From NCBI RefSeq assembly GCF_004117915.1, contig NZ_RSTD01000001.1:1-64000 (forward strand): a DNA stretch of 64,000 nucleotides, in the 5' to 3' direction. Shown here piece after piece: positions 36,304-44,693 of the stretch. The DNA is from Companilactobacillus metriopterae. GTDB taxonomy: Bacteria; Bacillota; Bacilli; Lactobacillales; Lactobacillaceae. The translations under genes and the position numbers were made by a program. The first letter of the stretch is position 1, and every line of letters starts with the position of its first letter. Below the pieces are notes generated by a model. It saw only the letters and a program-made list of their open reading frames with translations. It searched no databases and had not been told where the DNA came from.

Positions 36304-36621
36304 TGATATGTCACTAAAAATACTTTGAATTAAACTAGATACTTTTTCTTTTGAAGCCAGTTTATTTAATTTATCAAGATAATATGAACTTTTTTCGTTA
36401 ATGGCAAAGTGCTCATTATTTTCTAATGCTTTTAAGTCGTTTAGTAATTTTTTTATTATTATGTTAGCAGAAGATTCATTATTTTCTATTTTAACGGAGG
36501 CATCTTCAATCAAATTTTTAAAAACAACATTATTGTCAGAATTATCAGCGATAGAATCGTAGAGTTGATCTAAAAGTTTTAAAGCCGTGTCCTTATGTTC
36601 AATAAATTTTCTAGTCATCAT
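36301..36621 (-). CDS. Small helical protein, possibly bacteriocin immunity-like
   Basis: This charged all-helical protein of 106 residues (start at ATG, with AGGAAAG upstream) has no membrane segment. Segments such as ALKLLDQLYDSIADN and ANIIIKKLLNDLKALENN resemble the four-helix bundle of pediocin-like bacteriocin immunity proteins. No bacteriocin gene lies beside it. The family call is tentative. Confidence 0.45.
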   Translation of the reverse strand: MMTRKFIEHKDTALKLLDQLYDSIADNSDNNVVFKNLIEDASVKIENNESSANIIIKKLLNDLKALENNEHFAINEKSSYYLDKLNKLASKEKVSSLIQSIFSDIS

Positions 36622-36706
36622 CAATCACACTTTCCTATTCCTTCATCAATTATGTTAACACGTCATCAAGAAAATGATAAAAATAATGTTTTATTAAAAT
36701 AACTCC

Positions 36707-36737
36707 TTGACTTAAAGTTAACTCTAAGTTGTAGGAT
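36707..36737 (+). promoter_or_regulatory. MerR-type promoter with 19-bp spacer and dyad
   Basis: TTGACT and TAGGAT are separated by 19 bases, too long for normal use and typical of MerR-activated promoters. The spacer holds the dyad ACTTAAAGTT/AACTCTAAGT (one mismatch), centred on GTTAAC. It drives the cupin-CMD-merR operon. Confidence 0.8.
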
Positions 36738-36765
36738 TGTAATTATAAATTTGGAGGTTTTATCT

Positions 36766-37173
36766 ATGAATGAAGATATAAAAACAAATAATATTTTTGG
36801 TTTAGGTGAAAAGAATGATGCTTATGCGCAATACTTCATCGGTCAAAGTTATTTAAAAATGCTTGTAGCTGATCCGGAAGTTGATGTTAATGTGGCAAAT
36901 GTAACATTTGAGCCGGGATGTCGTAATAATTGGCATATTCATCATGATGGATACCAATTATTGTTAGTGACAGGTGGAGAAGGCTGGTATCAAGAAGAAG
37001 GTAAGCCTGCTCAATTATTAAAAGAAGGTGACGTTGTAACGATACATGATGGTGTTAAACATTGGCATGGAGCAACAAAAGATAGCTGGTTCTCACATAT
37101 TGCCATAACAAAGGGTTCTAGTGAATGGTTAAATAAAGTAACTGACGAAGATTATAATAAATTATCAAAATAA
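36766..37173 (+). CDS. Cupin-domain protein
   Basis: This is a small single-cupin protein of 135 residues. The metal-binding motif 1 is seen as NNWHIHHDGYQLLLVTGGEG and motif 2 as GDVVTIHDGVKHWHGA. It is often paired with carboxymuconolactone decarboxylase-like genes in stress operons. I start at ATG because GGAGGT sits before it. An upstream TTG overlaps that ribosome site. It is the first gene of a MerR-controlled operon. Confidence 0.9.
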   Translation: MNEDIKTNNIFGLGEKNDAYAQYFIGQSYLKMLVADPEVDVNVANVTFEPGCRNNWHIHHDGYQLLLVTGGEGWYQEEGKPAQLLKEGDVVTIHDGVKHWHGATKDSWFSHIAITKGSSEWLNKVTDEDYNKLSK

Positions 37174-37184
37174 GGAGATTAATT

Positions 37185-37505
37185 ATGGCTAAAAAACAAA
37201 CTGCAGGACATGATATTTTGGGTGAATTTGCACCCAAATTTGCTGAATTAAATGATGATGTACTTTTTGGAGAGGTATGGAGTAGAGAAGACAAACTTTC
37301 TGAACATGATCGTTCAATGATAACAATATCAGCACTTATTTCTGGAGGAAATTTGGAGCAATTAGATGCTCACTTAACTATTGGTAAGCAAAATGGTATA
37401 ACTAAAGAAGAAATATCAGAAATGATTACGCACTTATCATTCTATGTAGGATGGCCAAAGGCTTGGTCAGCTTTTAACAGAGCAAAAGAAATTTATAAGG
37501 ACTAG
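37185..37505 (+). CDS. Carboxymuconolactone decarboxylase family protein
   Basis: This 106-residue protein of the AhpD/CMD fold contains SEHDRSMITISALISGG, LEQLDAHLTIG and ISEMITHLSFYVGWPKAW. The AhpD CxxC redox pair is absent, so a peroxidase-coupled role is unlikely. It is probably co-expressed with the cupin and MerR regulator for detoxification of a reactive compound. The exact reaction is unknown. Confidence 0.9.
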   Translation: MAKKQTAGHDILGEFAPKFAELNDDVLFGEVWSREDKLSEHDRSMITISALISGGNLEQLDAHLTIGKQNGITKEEISEMITHLSFYVGWPKAWSAFNRAKEIYKD

Positions 37506-37509
37506 ATAT

Positions 37510-37944
37510 ATGGATGCAATTGATGAACAAAAGAATTTAAAAATTGGTGAATTAGCTGACATAGTTGGTGTTAGTAGTTATACCATTCGTTTTTATGAAA
37601 AAGAAGAGTTGGTCAAGGCACACAGAACCTCTAGTGGAATAAGATACTACACATTGTCTGATGTGAATTGGTTGAAGTTTATTCTATATTTGAAAAAAAC
37701 CGGTATGACAATATCAGAATTAAAAACTTATGTAAAACTAAGATCGCAGGGTGATTCAACAATTTCGGCTAGATTAGATTTGTTACACTCTGTTCAGTTG
37801 CGTTCTGAAAAAGAAATTCAAGCACTATTGAAGTCGAAAGAGATTCTCGATGACAAAGTTCAGTGGTATGAAGATATTATGGAAAATGGCACTGATAAGG
37901 ATTTTGAAGAATTTCTGGTTGATAAAGGTCACTCTTATGACTAA
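37510..37944 (+). CDS. MerR-family transcriptional regulator
   Basis: This 144-residue regulator has a winged helix (IGELADIVGVSSYTIRFYEK, then YYTLSDVNWLKFILYLKKTG) and a dimerisation coiled coil. It has no cysteine in the effector region, which argues against metal or thiol sensing by conserved cysteines. The gene ends the cupin-CMD operon and probably acts on two promoters with the same dyad, one before this operon and one before the converging NAD(P)-binding gene. Confidence 0.9.
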   Translation: MDAIDEQKNLKIGELADIVGVSSYTIRFYEKEELVKAHRTSSGIRYYTLSDVNWLKFILYLKKTGMTISELKTYVKLRSQGDSTISARLDLLHSVQLRSEKEIQALLKSKEILDDKVQWYEDIMENGTDKDFEEFLVDKGHSYD

Positions 37945-37945
37945 A

Positions 37946-37980
37946 CAAAAAGCTCACTTGATAATCAAGTAAGCTTTTTT
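37946..37980. terminator. Bidirectional terminator between merR and the NAD(P)-binding gene
   Basis: AAAAAGCT/AGCTTTTT and ACTTG/CAAGT with one mismatch form a stem around ATAAT. Confidence 0.85.
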
Positions 37981-38583
37981 ATTTATTATTAATACCTAAG
38001 CTATCTCTTGAACCTAAGTTTTTATCATGTGATAAATTGACTACTAAGTCTGCAATACCAGCTAATGTGACATCGTGACCACCAAAAGTCTCACCTTTTT
38101 TTGTAATTTCATAATCAACATTGGAACTATTTTGGAACCAACCAGGTCTAATAATTGTATAGTTTAAGTTTGTAGATTCAATGATATCTGCAGCTTTTCG
38201 ATAACTAGATAAGATAGGGTTAAATTCTAAATTTCCATTAGATCCAATAGAATTAGTGATTTCATTATATATACCCATTGATGTTATAAATAATAATCTA
38301 TCTATATTTTTTCTTTCCATAGCATTAATCACAGCAGTAGCTACAGTTGGTAGATTGCCACTAACTGCAACAAACACAACATCCTGATTATTTAAAGCAT
38401 TTTCTATATCAGACTCTTTAGTGGCATCTCCTTTAATCGCGGTTTCTCGATTTTGATCTATATTTCCTAATCTGGAAGTATTTCTGACCATTAATGTTAA
38501 ATTGTCATTTGTATGATTCAAAAAAAATCTCTAGTAGTTGATCCTACGGATCCTGTTGCTCCTATAATAAGTATATTGGTCAT
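37979..38583 (-). pseudogene. NAD(P)-binding (NmrA/SDR-like) gene with a frameshift at T8
   Basis: Translation from ATG 38583 behind AAGGAG gives MTNILIIGATGSVGSTTRDFF and then a TGA. The Rossmann motif GATGSVG is intact. The rest of the protein (NHTNDNLTLMVRNTSRLG onward, ending at GINNK) continues in another frame from the run of eight T (A8 at 38520-38527). One extra T would restore a protein of about 201 residues, normal for the family. It may be a sequencing error, a phase-variable gene or a true pseudogene. Its promoter matches that of the merR operon. Confidence 0.75.
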
Positions 38584-38613
38584 TTTTATTTATTACTCCT
38601 TATAATTTTAAAC

Positions 38614-38644
38614 ATTGTAATACTTAGAGTTAACTATAAGTAAA
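38614..38644 (-). promoter_or_regulatory. Second MerR-type promoter with 19-bp spacer
   Basis: On the minus strand TTTACT (38644-38639) and TACAAT (38619-38614) are separated by 19 bases. The spacer contains the dyad ACTTATAGTT/AACTCTAAGT, nearly the same as at 36711-36730. It precedes the frameshifted NAD(P)-binding gene. Confidence 0.8.
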
Positions 38645-38719
38645 GTTTGTTTTTGAAAAAAGTAAATACTTTTAGTTTATGTTTTAATAGATATAAGACT
38701 AAGATAAGTGAGAAATTAA

Positions 38720-39223
38720 ATGTACAAAAATAGATCAAGATTCATGCTACTATTTTACTTTTTATCACTAGCAATATATGATTTTATTCTCATTAGAGAT
38801 GATACTTCTAGAGGTCTGGTTATACATCTAGAAAATCAACTGCATATGAGTCAAACTGGGGCAGAAGCTGCAGCAATGATTGGTACTCTGTTGATGAGTT
38901 ATCTAGTTCTTTTGATAATTTTTGTGATTGTTAGGTTATTGATTGAGTGGATAACGGAAGAACGCAGTAGCGAGGTGAACGGTAGAATATTCAATACTTT
39001 AATACTATCTGTCACAGTGGCTAATGCTGTAGCAATTGTTTTGTCAGGGTCATTTGACTTGGATATTATTGCAATTGTCCATCCAGCAGTAGTTTTGATA
39101 ACATTTGATATTTTATTTTATTCCGAGAAAAATAGTAATAAGGTTAATCTGTACACAATTATGATTGTTAGCATAATTTATTTTATTAACTTTTTGTCTT
39201 CATTGATTACTGTTATAAATTAA
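38720..39223 (+). CDS. Small membrane protein of unknown function
   Basis: This 167-residue protein has four hydrophobic segments (about residues 8-26, 50-75, 92-108 and 140-163) with a charged loop ITEERSSEVNGR between the second and third. I do not recognise the family. It is divergent from the NAD(P)-binding gene and ends at a bidirectional terminator. Confidence 0.7.
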   Translation: MYKNRSRFMLLFYFLSLAIYDFILIRDDTSRGLVIHLENQLHMSQTGAEAAAMIGTLLMSYLVLLIIFVIVRLLIEWITEERSSEVNGRIFNTLILSVTVANAVAIVLSGSFDLDIIAIVHPAVVLITFDILFYSEKNSNKVNLYTIMIVSIIYFINFLSSLITVIN

Positions 39224-39253
39224 AAAAGAACACCTTAGAGGTGTTCTTTTTTA
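39222..39253. terminator. Bidirectional terminator
   Basis: AAAAGAACACCT/AGGTGTTCTTTT with a three-base loop ends both the membrane protein gene and the converging lipoprotein gene. Confidence 0.9.
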
Positions 39254-39919
39254 ATAATATTTCATATTTTCTGCGTCAACTGGATCGCCATAGTTTTTAA
39301 CTGATTTTTTAATTATTTTTTTGAATTGTAAGCTAGCATCAGATTTAGACATACCGGTTTTTACTAGTGTATCCATCATATCTTCACTAAGATCATTTGA
39401 TACAGCCAGATAGTCGTCTTGTCCATCACTCAAGGATGAGCTAACAGTAGAAACATTTGATAAGTTTAATGACTCTAAATCTTGAATCCATCCGTTGTAG
39501 TATGTAAATAATTGATCATATTCACTAATAACATTTTCAACATCTTTTTTATTGGCTTTAGTTGCTCTTAGTTCATTTTTATATTCAGTAGCGTTATTAG
39601 CAATTTTATCTTTTTTGCTTGTTAGATTTTCTTGAGTAGAACTTTGAACAGATTCGACAACTTGTTGATCAATACCATCTTGAACCATATAACCAATGTT
39701 TCCAATTTGACTGTCATAATAGGCTATTGTAGTTTCCATTTTGTAAAAAATATCTAATATTTCTTTTTGTTCTTTTTTGCTTAGTTTCTTTTTATTTGTA
39801 ACTTTTTTACTGGTAGTGTTTTCTTCTTTAGCAGTACTTTTGCTTGCTGTATTTGCACACGCAGAAACAAAAATACTTAGTAATAATATCAATGTAAATA
39901 CTTTAAATGATTTTTTCAT
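39251..39919 (-). CDS. Lipoprotein of unknown function
   Basis: This 222-residue secreted lipoprotein has a signal of 20 residues and lipobox VSAC (Cys21). A Ser/Thr/Lys-rich linker follows (to about residue 50), then a mostly helical domain with evenly spaced glutamine and asparagine. The C-terminus MSKSDASLQFKKIIKKSV resembles a hinge helix. No enzyme motif is visible. AGGGGGATTT precedes the start. Possibly a cell-surface stress protein, with no better evidence. Confidence 0.75.
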   Translation of the reverse strand: MKKSFKVFTLILLLSIFVSACANTASKSTAKEENTTSKKVTNKKKLSKKEQKEILDIFYKMETTIAYYDSQIGNIGYMVQDGIDQQVVESVQSSTQENLTSKKDKIANNATEYKNELRATKANKKDVENVISEYDQLFTYYNGWIQDLESLNLSNVSTVSSSLSDGQDDYLAVSNDLSEDMMDTLVKTGMSKSDASLQFKKIIKKSVKNYGDPVDAENMKYY

Positions 39920-40036
39920 AAATCCCCCTAATCATAATAAGAATTATATCATTGGAATTTTTAAAGTGTACTAGTTCCTTTTATTTATTTAAATTAGTAT
40001 AATTAAACTGAGATGGAAAATTTGAGAGGTACTATA

Positions 40037-40309
40037 TTGTTTAATCGTAGTAAAAAAAGAAGACTTTTAAATAAAGAAGCACAGCGTATTGTTGCTCAAA
40101 TGCTTAGGGAAGTAAATGATGGTAAGTACGTTGATGTTAAGCAAGAACTTTTGGAAGCATATAATTATCTAGTTAAAGAGCACGCTGATCCAGAAGATAT
40201 TATTAAGGGTTTAGCAAAAGATTTATATTCTAATGCTGTAAAAGATCAGTATACATTTTCAAGACCCTTTGAAATAAATTTACAGAGATTAACAGAATTA
40301 GTTAAATAA
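40037..40309 (+). CDS. Small helical protein, possibly bacteriocin immunity-like
   Basis: I use TTG 40037 with AGAGGT six bases upstream, giving 90 residues starting MFNRSKKRRLLNKEAQ. The ATG at 40013 has no ribosome site. The protein is all-helical and basic at the front (SKKRRLLNK), and the segment LYSNAVKDQYTFSRPFEINL resembles immunity proteins of class IIa bacteriocins. No bacteriocin gene is adjacent. Tentative. Confidence 0.5.
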   Translation: MFNRSKKRRLLNKEAQRIVAQMLREVNDGKYVDVKQELLEAYNYLVKEHADPEDIIKGLAKDLYSNAVKDQYTFSRPFEINLQRLTELVK

Positions 40310-40341
40310 AAAGAAGAATGCCTTAGGCATTCTTCTTTTTT
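40308..40341. terminator. Bidirectional terminator
   Basis: AAAAAGAAGAATGCC/GGCATTCTTCTTTTT has a three-base loop and serves the small helical gene and the converging dehydrogenase. Confidence 0.9.
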
Positions 40342-41282
40342 GTTTTTTGGACATCAGAAACAAGTAATTTTATAAGCTCACTATCTCTATCTGAAGTAAC
40401 TTTTTGCCCTTTATCTTTGGACCAAGTATAGAAACCTTGACCAGATTTTAACCCAGTTTTATTTGCATCTACTAATTTTTTTAGTGTGGGATCTTCGCCC
40501 TTATTATCTTCTAAATCTGAATATAGGTATTTACTTATTTTATCAAAAACATCTAATCCACCTAAGTCTAAGCTTTCAAGAGGTCCTACGAGGCTCCAAC
40601 GTCTTCCTAGACTATACTTCATTAGTTCATCAATATCTTGCGGAGTTGCAACTCCTTCTTCAACTAAGCTAAGTGCTTCACGTATAAGTGCCATTTGAAG
40701 TCTATTTCCAACAAAGCCAAGAGTTTCTTTTTTGAGAGCAACTGGTTTTTTATCTATATTGTGCATTAGTTTTATAGTTGTATCTAAGACGTCTTGCGAT
40801 GTGCTTTCACTTGGAACAACTTCAACAAGAGGCATAAGTTGTGCAGGATTATAAAAATGAGCGACAACGAAACGTTCTTTGTGTTCAAGATTTTCACTAA
40901 TTTCTGTGGGGCTTAACCCTGATGTATTTGTTGCAAAAATAGCATCTTTTGGAGCTAAACTTTCAATATGTTCCCAAAGATCTTGTTTTATTTTCAAATC
41001 TTCCACAACGGATTCAATAACAAAATCTGCATTTTCTAAACATGCTTCTATATCCATTGTTGGGTGAATCCTATCCTGGATAGAAAGAAGGTCATCTGAA
41101 TTGATTAAACCAGCATTAACAAATGAATCTAGATCATTATTGATATTTTCGACACCTCGATTAAGACCTGCCTCAGAGTGACCTATCAGGTTTACGTCAT
41201 AACCAGCCATTGCAAACTGTAACGTTATGCCATGACCCATGGTACCAGTACCAAAATTAGCAATTAATTTAATATCTTTCAT
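40323..41282 (-). CDS. 3-hydroxyacyl-CoA dehydrogenase family protein
   Basis: This 319-residue dehydrogenase has the NAD motif NFGTGTMGHGITLQFAMAG, the catalytic region FVVAHFYNPAQLMPLVEVVP and ETLGFVGNRLQMALIRE. The C-terminal domain has the usual DxG pair. It may act on 3-hydroxybutyryl-CoA, carnitine or another hydroxy acid. No beta-oxidation genes are nearby. GGAGGTTATT precedes the start. Confidence 0.88.
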   Translation of the reverse strand: MKDIKLIANFGTGTMGHGITLQFAMAGYDVNLIGHSEAGLNRGVENINNDLDSFVNAGLINSDDLLSIQDRIHPTMDIEACLENADFVIESVVEDLKIKQDLWEHIESLAPKDAIFATNTSGLSPTEISENLEHKERFVVAHFYNPAQLMPLVEVVPSESTSQDVLDTTIKLMHNIDKKPVALKKETLGFVGNRLQMALIREALSLVEEGVATPQDIDELMKYSLGRRWSLVGPLESLDLGGLDVFDKISKYLYSDLEDNKGEDPTLKKLVDANKTGLKSGQGFYTWSKDKGQKVTSDRDSELIKLLVSDVQKTKKKNA

Positions 41283-41351
41283 AATTAATAACCTCCACTT
41301 GTATATTCAATAATAAATCAAATAGGGTATATTTAGCTAGAAATAAATATT

Positions 41352-41942
41352 TTAAATAAAGTGACTTATGGTTCCAGATTCAAATAAAATATAAGAACCT
41401 ATTATTATATAAATTGATGATGTTATATATTTTTGCCATCTATCAAGGATACTAGAGATACCAGGTGCCTTTGAAATGAGGTAACCAATGTAACAAAAAA
41501 TAGACATCATAATAAAGAAGGTAATTAACATAATAGGAATCTCAGAAATATTTATTTGGGAGAAAACAGGTATATAAATACCGAGATTATCTGCGCCACA
41601 CGAAGTGACTGTTATAATAGCCACATTCATGACTATATGATTATTTTTTGAAAATTGAGCACTTACCTCAGAATCATCATCATTTGAAATTAAAATTTTA
41701 ATACCGAATATAATCGGAATAATACCAAGTAATCCTAATATCCACTCATCTGGTACAAAATTTAAAACGAGTCCAAATAAAAGAGATACCCCGATAAGAA
41801 CGCTTGTACCTAAAAAATCACCCCAATAGATTACCCATCTCTGATTTTTAGTTTTAATACCGCTAAAGAGAATAGTTAAAATAATTAAGTAATCGATACT
41901 AGTCGAGCAATACGCAGCAATAGTTAATAAAATGGTTTTCAT
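41352..41942 (-). CDS. cadD: Cadmium resistance transporter CadD
   Basis: This membrane protein of 196 residues with five to six helices belongs to the CadD family. It begins ILLTIAAYCSTSIDYLIILT and contains RWVIYWGDFLGTS and the motif VTSCGADNLGIYIPVF. It probably exports cadmium or a similar cation. No CadC/CadX regulator is adjacent. AAAGGGAG precedes the start. Confidence 0.88.
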   Translation of the reverse strand: MKTILLTIAAYCSTSIDYLIILTILFSGIKTKNQRWVIYWGDFLGTSVLIGVSLLFGLVLNFVPDEWILGLLGIIPIIFGIKILISNDDDSEVSAQFSKNNHIVMNVAIITVTSCGADNLGIYIPVFSQINISEIPIMLITFFIMMSIFCYIGYLISKAPGISSILDRWQKYITSSIYIIIGSYILFESGTISHFI

Positions 41943-42074
41943 ATAGTTCTCCCTTTAATACCTATATGTTATCTTAATTTTTTGAAAAAAGATGAGATGT
42001 TGATTTTATTTACGGAAGAATGTAATTTTAAGGTAAGATTAATCTGTTTTATTAATTTAAAAACTGGAGGGAAT

Positions 42075-42929
42075 ATGCTTTACCTAGAAAATTTTACTTT
42101 TCCGACGGAAGATCAAGAATGGAGATTTTTTATAAATCAAGAATTGAAAGTGTACAACAGCTACTATCCTTTTCAAACGATAGTAAACAAAGGAGTTCAA
42201 ACCATAAATTTTGAACCAATAACAATACTCAGTGGTAGCAATGGATCTGGTAAGACAACAATTCTTAATGTTATTTCTGAAAAACTAAAGCTTAGTCGAG
42301 AAACTCCATATAATCGAACTAACTTTTATGAAGAATATTTGGAAATGTCAGATTTCAATCTTTCTCATGAAATAACACCTAGTAGCTGCATTATCACCAG
42401 TGATGATGTTTTTGATTACATGCTCAATATTAGAGAAGTCAATGAAGGTATTGATAAAAGAAAAAGTGAAGTGTATGAGGAATATTTAGATGCTAAGCAT
42501 GCAAATTTTCATTATCATGGACCAGAAGACTATAATAAATTAAAAGAAATAACAACGGCACGTAGACAGACTCAATCCAAATTTACACGCGAACATGTAA
42601 TGGATAATATTCGGGAGCAGTCCAACGGAGAGAGTGCGTTCAATTATTTTACAAAATTAGTTAAAGATGATGGGTTGTACATTTTGGATGAACCAGAAAA
42701 TTCGTTGTCTCCCAAATTACAAATTGAATTGGTGAGATTTATTGAAGATTCTGCTAGATTTTATAATTGCCAATTTATTATTGCTACTCATTCACCGTTT
42801 TTACTTTCTATAAAGTATGCCAAGATATTTGATATGGATTCTAGTCCAGTCACTACAAAAAAATGGACTGAGTTAGATAACGTAAAGATATATCACGATT
42901 TCTTTGATAAACACAATAAAGAATTTTAA
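42075..42929 (+). CDS. Short AAA/SMC-like ATPase
   Basis: This 284-residue stand-alone ATPase has Walker A LSGSNGSGKTTILNVI, Walker B LYILDEPENSLSPKLQIEL, and an H-motif IIATHSPFLLS. It resembles short AAA_21-type proteins related to RecF/SMC heads and those of OLD-like systems, but has no TOPRIM or nuclease domain and no partner gene beside it. The start is the ATG behind GGAGGG. An upstream open frame lacks a ribosome site. Confidence 0.82.
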   Translation: MLYLENFTFPTEDQEWRFFINQELKVYNSYYPFQTIVNKGVQTINFEPITILSGSNGSGKTTILNVISEKLKLSRETPYNRTNFYEEYLEMSDFNLSHEITPSSCIITSDDVFDYMLNIREVNEGIDKRKSEVYEEYLDAKHANFHYHGPEDYNKLKEITTARRQTQSKFTREHVMDNIREQSNGESAFNYFTKLVKDDGLYILDEPENSLSPKLQIELVRFIEDSARFYNCQFIIATHSPFLLSIKYAKIFDMDSSPVTTKKWTELDNVKIYHDFFDKHNKEF

Positions 42930-42931
42930 AT

Positions 42932-42966
42932 AAAAAAGCTAACTAATTAATAGTTAGCTTTTTTAT
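42932..42966. terminator. Bidirectional terminator
   Basis: AAAAAGCTAACTA/TAGTTAGCTTTTT is a perfect 13-bp stem with loop ATTAA, between the ATPase gene and the converging oxidoreductase gene. Confidence 0.9.
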
Positions 42967-43967
42967 TATAGTTTAATAACAACTTTACCTTGTAGATGTC
43001 CGTTACGTACTTTATCTATTGCATCATTTATCTCAGATAAAGAAAATACTTCAGGATCAATTGCGGGAACTATTTTATTATCGTCAATTATTTTTGAAAG
43101 TTGCTTTAGTTGAGAACCGTCATTTTTAACAAAAATAAAATTATAACTAACACCATGTTCAGCCGCTTTACGATCTAATTTTTTGCCTGCTAAACTGAAT
43201 AGCATTTTTTTCAAACCTGTGAAGTTATAATATTCAGCAAAATTTTTGTTTGGTCCACTAATTAGAGAGAGAATTTTGCCACCTTTTTTCATAACAGATA
43301 ATTCATGATCGTATTCTTTGGTTCCAAGTGTATCAATAAGATAGTCTATCTCAGAAAGCTTTTCCCAGTAGTTATCGATCTTGTAGTCTAAATATACATC
43401 TGCACCTAGAGCGGTAATTCTTTCTCTAGAGTCAGCATTTCCTGTGACGATAACTTTTAAACCTAAACTTTTAGCAATAGGGACCGCTAATTGACCAAAA
43501 GAACCAGATCCACCAGGGATCAAAATAGTTTTTCCAGACTCAACTTTCATTATATCTTTTAATGCTTGAATTGCTGTCAGACCTGTTAAAGGGGCTGCTA
43601 CAGCTGTTTTTAAATCTAATGAATTGGGAATTTTAGCTATAGTTGAGCTATCTAGAGCAATATATTCAGCAAATCCTCCGATATGTTCAGTAGGTAATCG
43701 AGTATATATTTCATCACCAACTTTAAAATCATGAACGTTAGAACCAACTTCTTCGATAACTCCTGAAATTTCATTTCCTTGAGTTTGTGGTAGTTTGTAG
43801 TTTTTTATTAATTTGATTTTTCCAGTGCCAACAAGTATATCAAGTGGATTTACTGCGGCATAACTAATTTTTATTAAAACTTCATTTGATTTTATTTGTG
43901 GTTTGTCGATGTTATTAATTACTAGTTTGAAATCGTCTTGGTATTTAGTTAATTGAGCTGCTTTCAT
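42966..43967 (-). CDS. NADP-dependent oxidoreductase (MDR family), TetR-linked
   Basis: This 333-residue medium-chain reductase is without zinc. The N-terminal domain contains YAAVNPLDILVGTGKIK, and the cofactor motif is IPGGSGSFGQLAVPIA. I start at ATG with GGAGATT upstream. An open frame further up is not translated from a credible site. It is divergent from a TetR regulator whose operator overlaps both promoters, so it is probably induced by a toxic ligand. Confidence 0.88.
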   Translation of the reverse strand: MKAAQLTKYQDDFKLVINNIDKPQIKSNEVLIKISYAAVNPLDILVGTGKIKLIKNYKLPQTQGNEISGVIEEVGSNVHDFKVGDEIYTRLPTEHIGGFAEYIALDSSTIAKIPNSLDLKTAVAAPLTGLTAIQALKDIMKVESGKTILIPGGSGSFGQLAVPIAKSLGLKVIVTGNADSRERITALGADVYLDYKIDNYWEKLSEIDYLIDTLGTKEYDHELSVMKKGGKILSLISGPNKNFAEYYNFTGLKKMLFSLAGKKLDRKAAEHGVSYNFIFVKNDGSQLKQLSKIIDDNKIVPAIDPEVFSLSEINDAIDKVRNGHLQGKVVIKL

Positions 43968-44013
43968 TTTTAATAATCTCCAGTAACGTTTTTCTTTTTT
44001 TGTAACTGATGAT

Positions 44014-44042
44014 AATATAACATCTTTAGTTTCAAAATTCAA
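44014..44042 (-). promoter_or_regulatory. Promoter of the TetR-linked oxidoreductase
   Basis: TTGAAT (44042-44037) and TATATT (44019-44014) are spaced by 17 bases on the minus strand. The -35 lies within the inverted repeat of the regulator. Confidence 0.6.
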
Positions 44043-44056
44043 AAAATGTAACTAAA
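44025..44056. promoter_or_regulatory. Candidate TetR operator
   Basis: TTTAGTTTC and GTAACTAAA form nine-base arms with one mismatch. The centre, about 44040, lies between two divergent promoters and covers both -35 boxes. Confidence 0.6.
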
Positions 44057-44087
44057 AATGTTATAATATTTTCAATTGGAGGCGGAT

Positions 44088-44633
44088 ATGGCAAATTTAT
44101 CACGACATATAATCATCGATACCGCATTAAAATTGGTAATCGACGAGAAAAAAACAAATATAAAAATTGAACAAATTGCAGATCAATTGGACGTAACACA
44201 TGCCGCAATTTATAAATATTTTAAAAATAAAAACGAGTTATGGCAATGTGCTTCGATATGTTGGTTTGAAGAAAACATTGTCGCATCTATACAACTAAAA
44301 TCTAGTTATAAAAGTAACACTGATGAATTATATGATTGGTTGTGGCAATTTGCCAATGCTAAGAAAAGAGCTGCAAACGAACATCTAGAGATATTCAACT
44401 TGATTTCTATTTATTTGGATGATCATCCCACTGAGCTAAGGGATGTATTAATACCAAGCTATCGCTACATCAATGAACTCATGAATTATAAAGATGAAGA
44501 TTTTAGAAAATCCGAAGCAATATTATCTTGTTTTGCGATATTTACTTTGCCAAGTTTTAAAGAAACTTGGAATCGTTCAGATTATAAGCAACGATTTGAC
44601 GATATTTGGAATATGATATTACTCGGATTATGA
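44088..44633 (+). CDS. TetR-family transcriptional regulator
   Basis: This regulator of 181 residues has the HTH KIEQIADQLDVTHAAIYKYF and the AcrR-like start NLSRHIIIDTALKL. The C-terminal ligand domain carries a tryptophan-rich part (ELYDWLWQFANAKK). It probably represses itself and the divergent oxidoreductase. The start is ATG behind GGAGG. The TATAAT box at 44062-44067 lies upstream. Confidence 0.88.
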   Translation: MANLSRHIIIDTALKLVIDEKKTNIKIEQIADQLDVTHAAIYKYFKNKNELWQCASICWFEENIVASIQLKSSYKSNTDELYDWLWQFANAKKRAANEHLEIFNLISIYLDDHPTELRDVLIPSYRYINELMNYKDEDFRKSEAILSCFAIFTLPSFKETWNRSDYKQRFDDIWNMILLGL

Positions 44634-44660
44634 AATATATATTAACTTTCAAACCGTTTA

Positions 44661-44690
44661 AAAAAGCTAACCCATATGGTTAGTTTTTTT
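44661..44690. terminator. Bidirectional terminator
   Basis: CTAACC/GGTTAG with A5 and T7 flanks lies between the TetR gene and the converging DUF1836 gene. Confidence 0.8.
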
Positions 44691-44693
44691 ATT

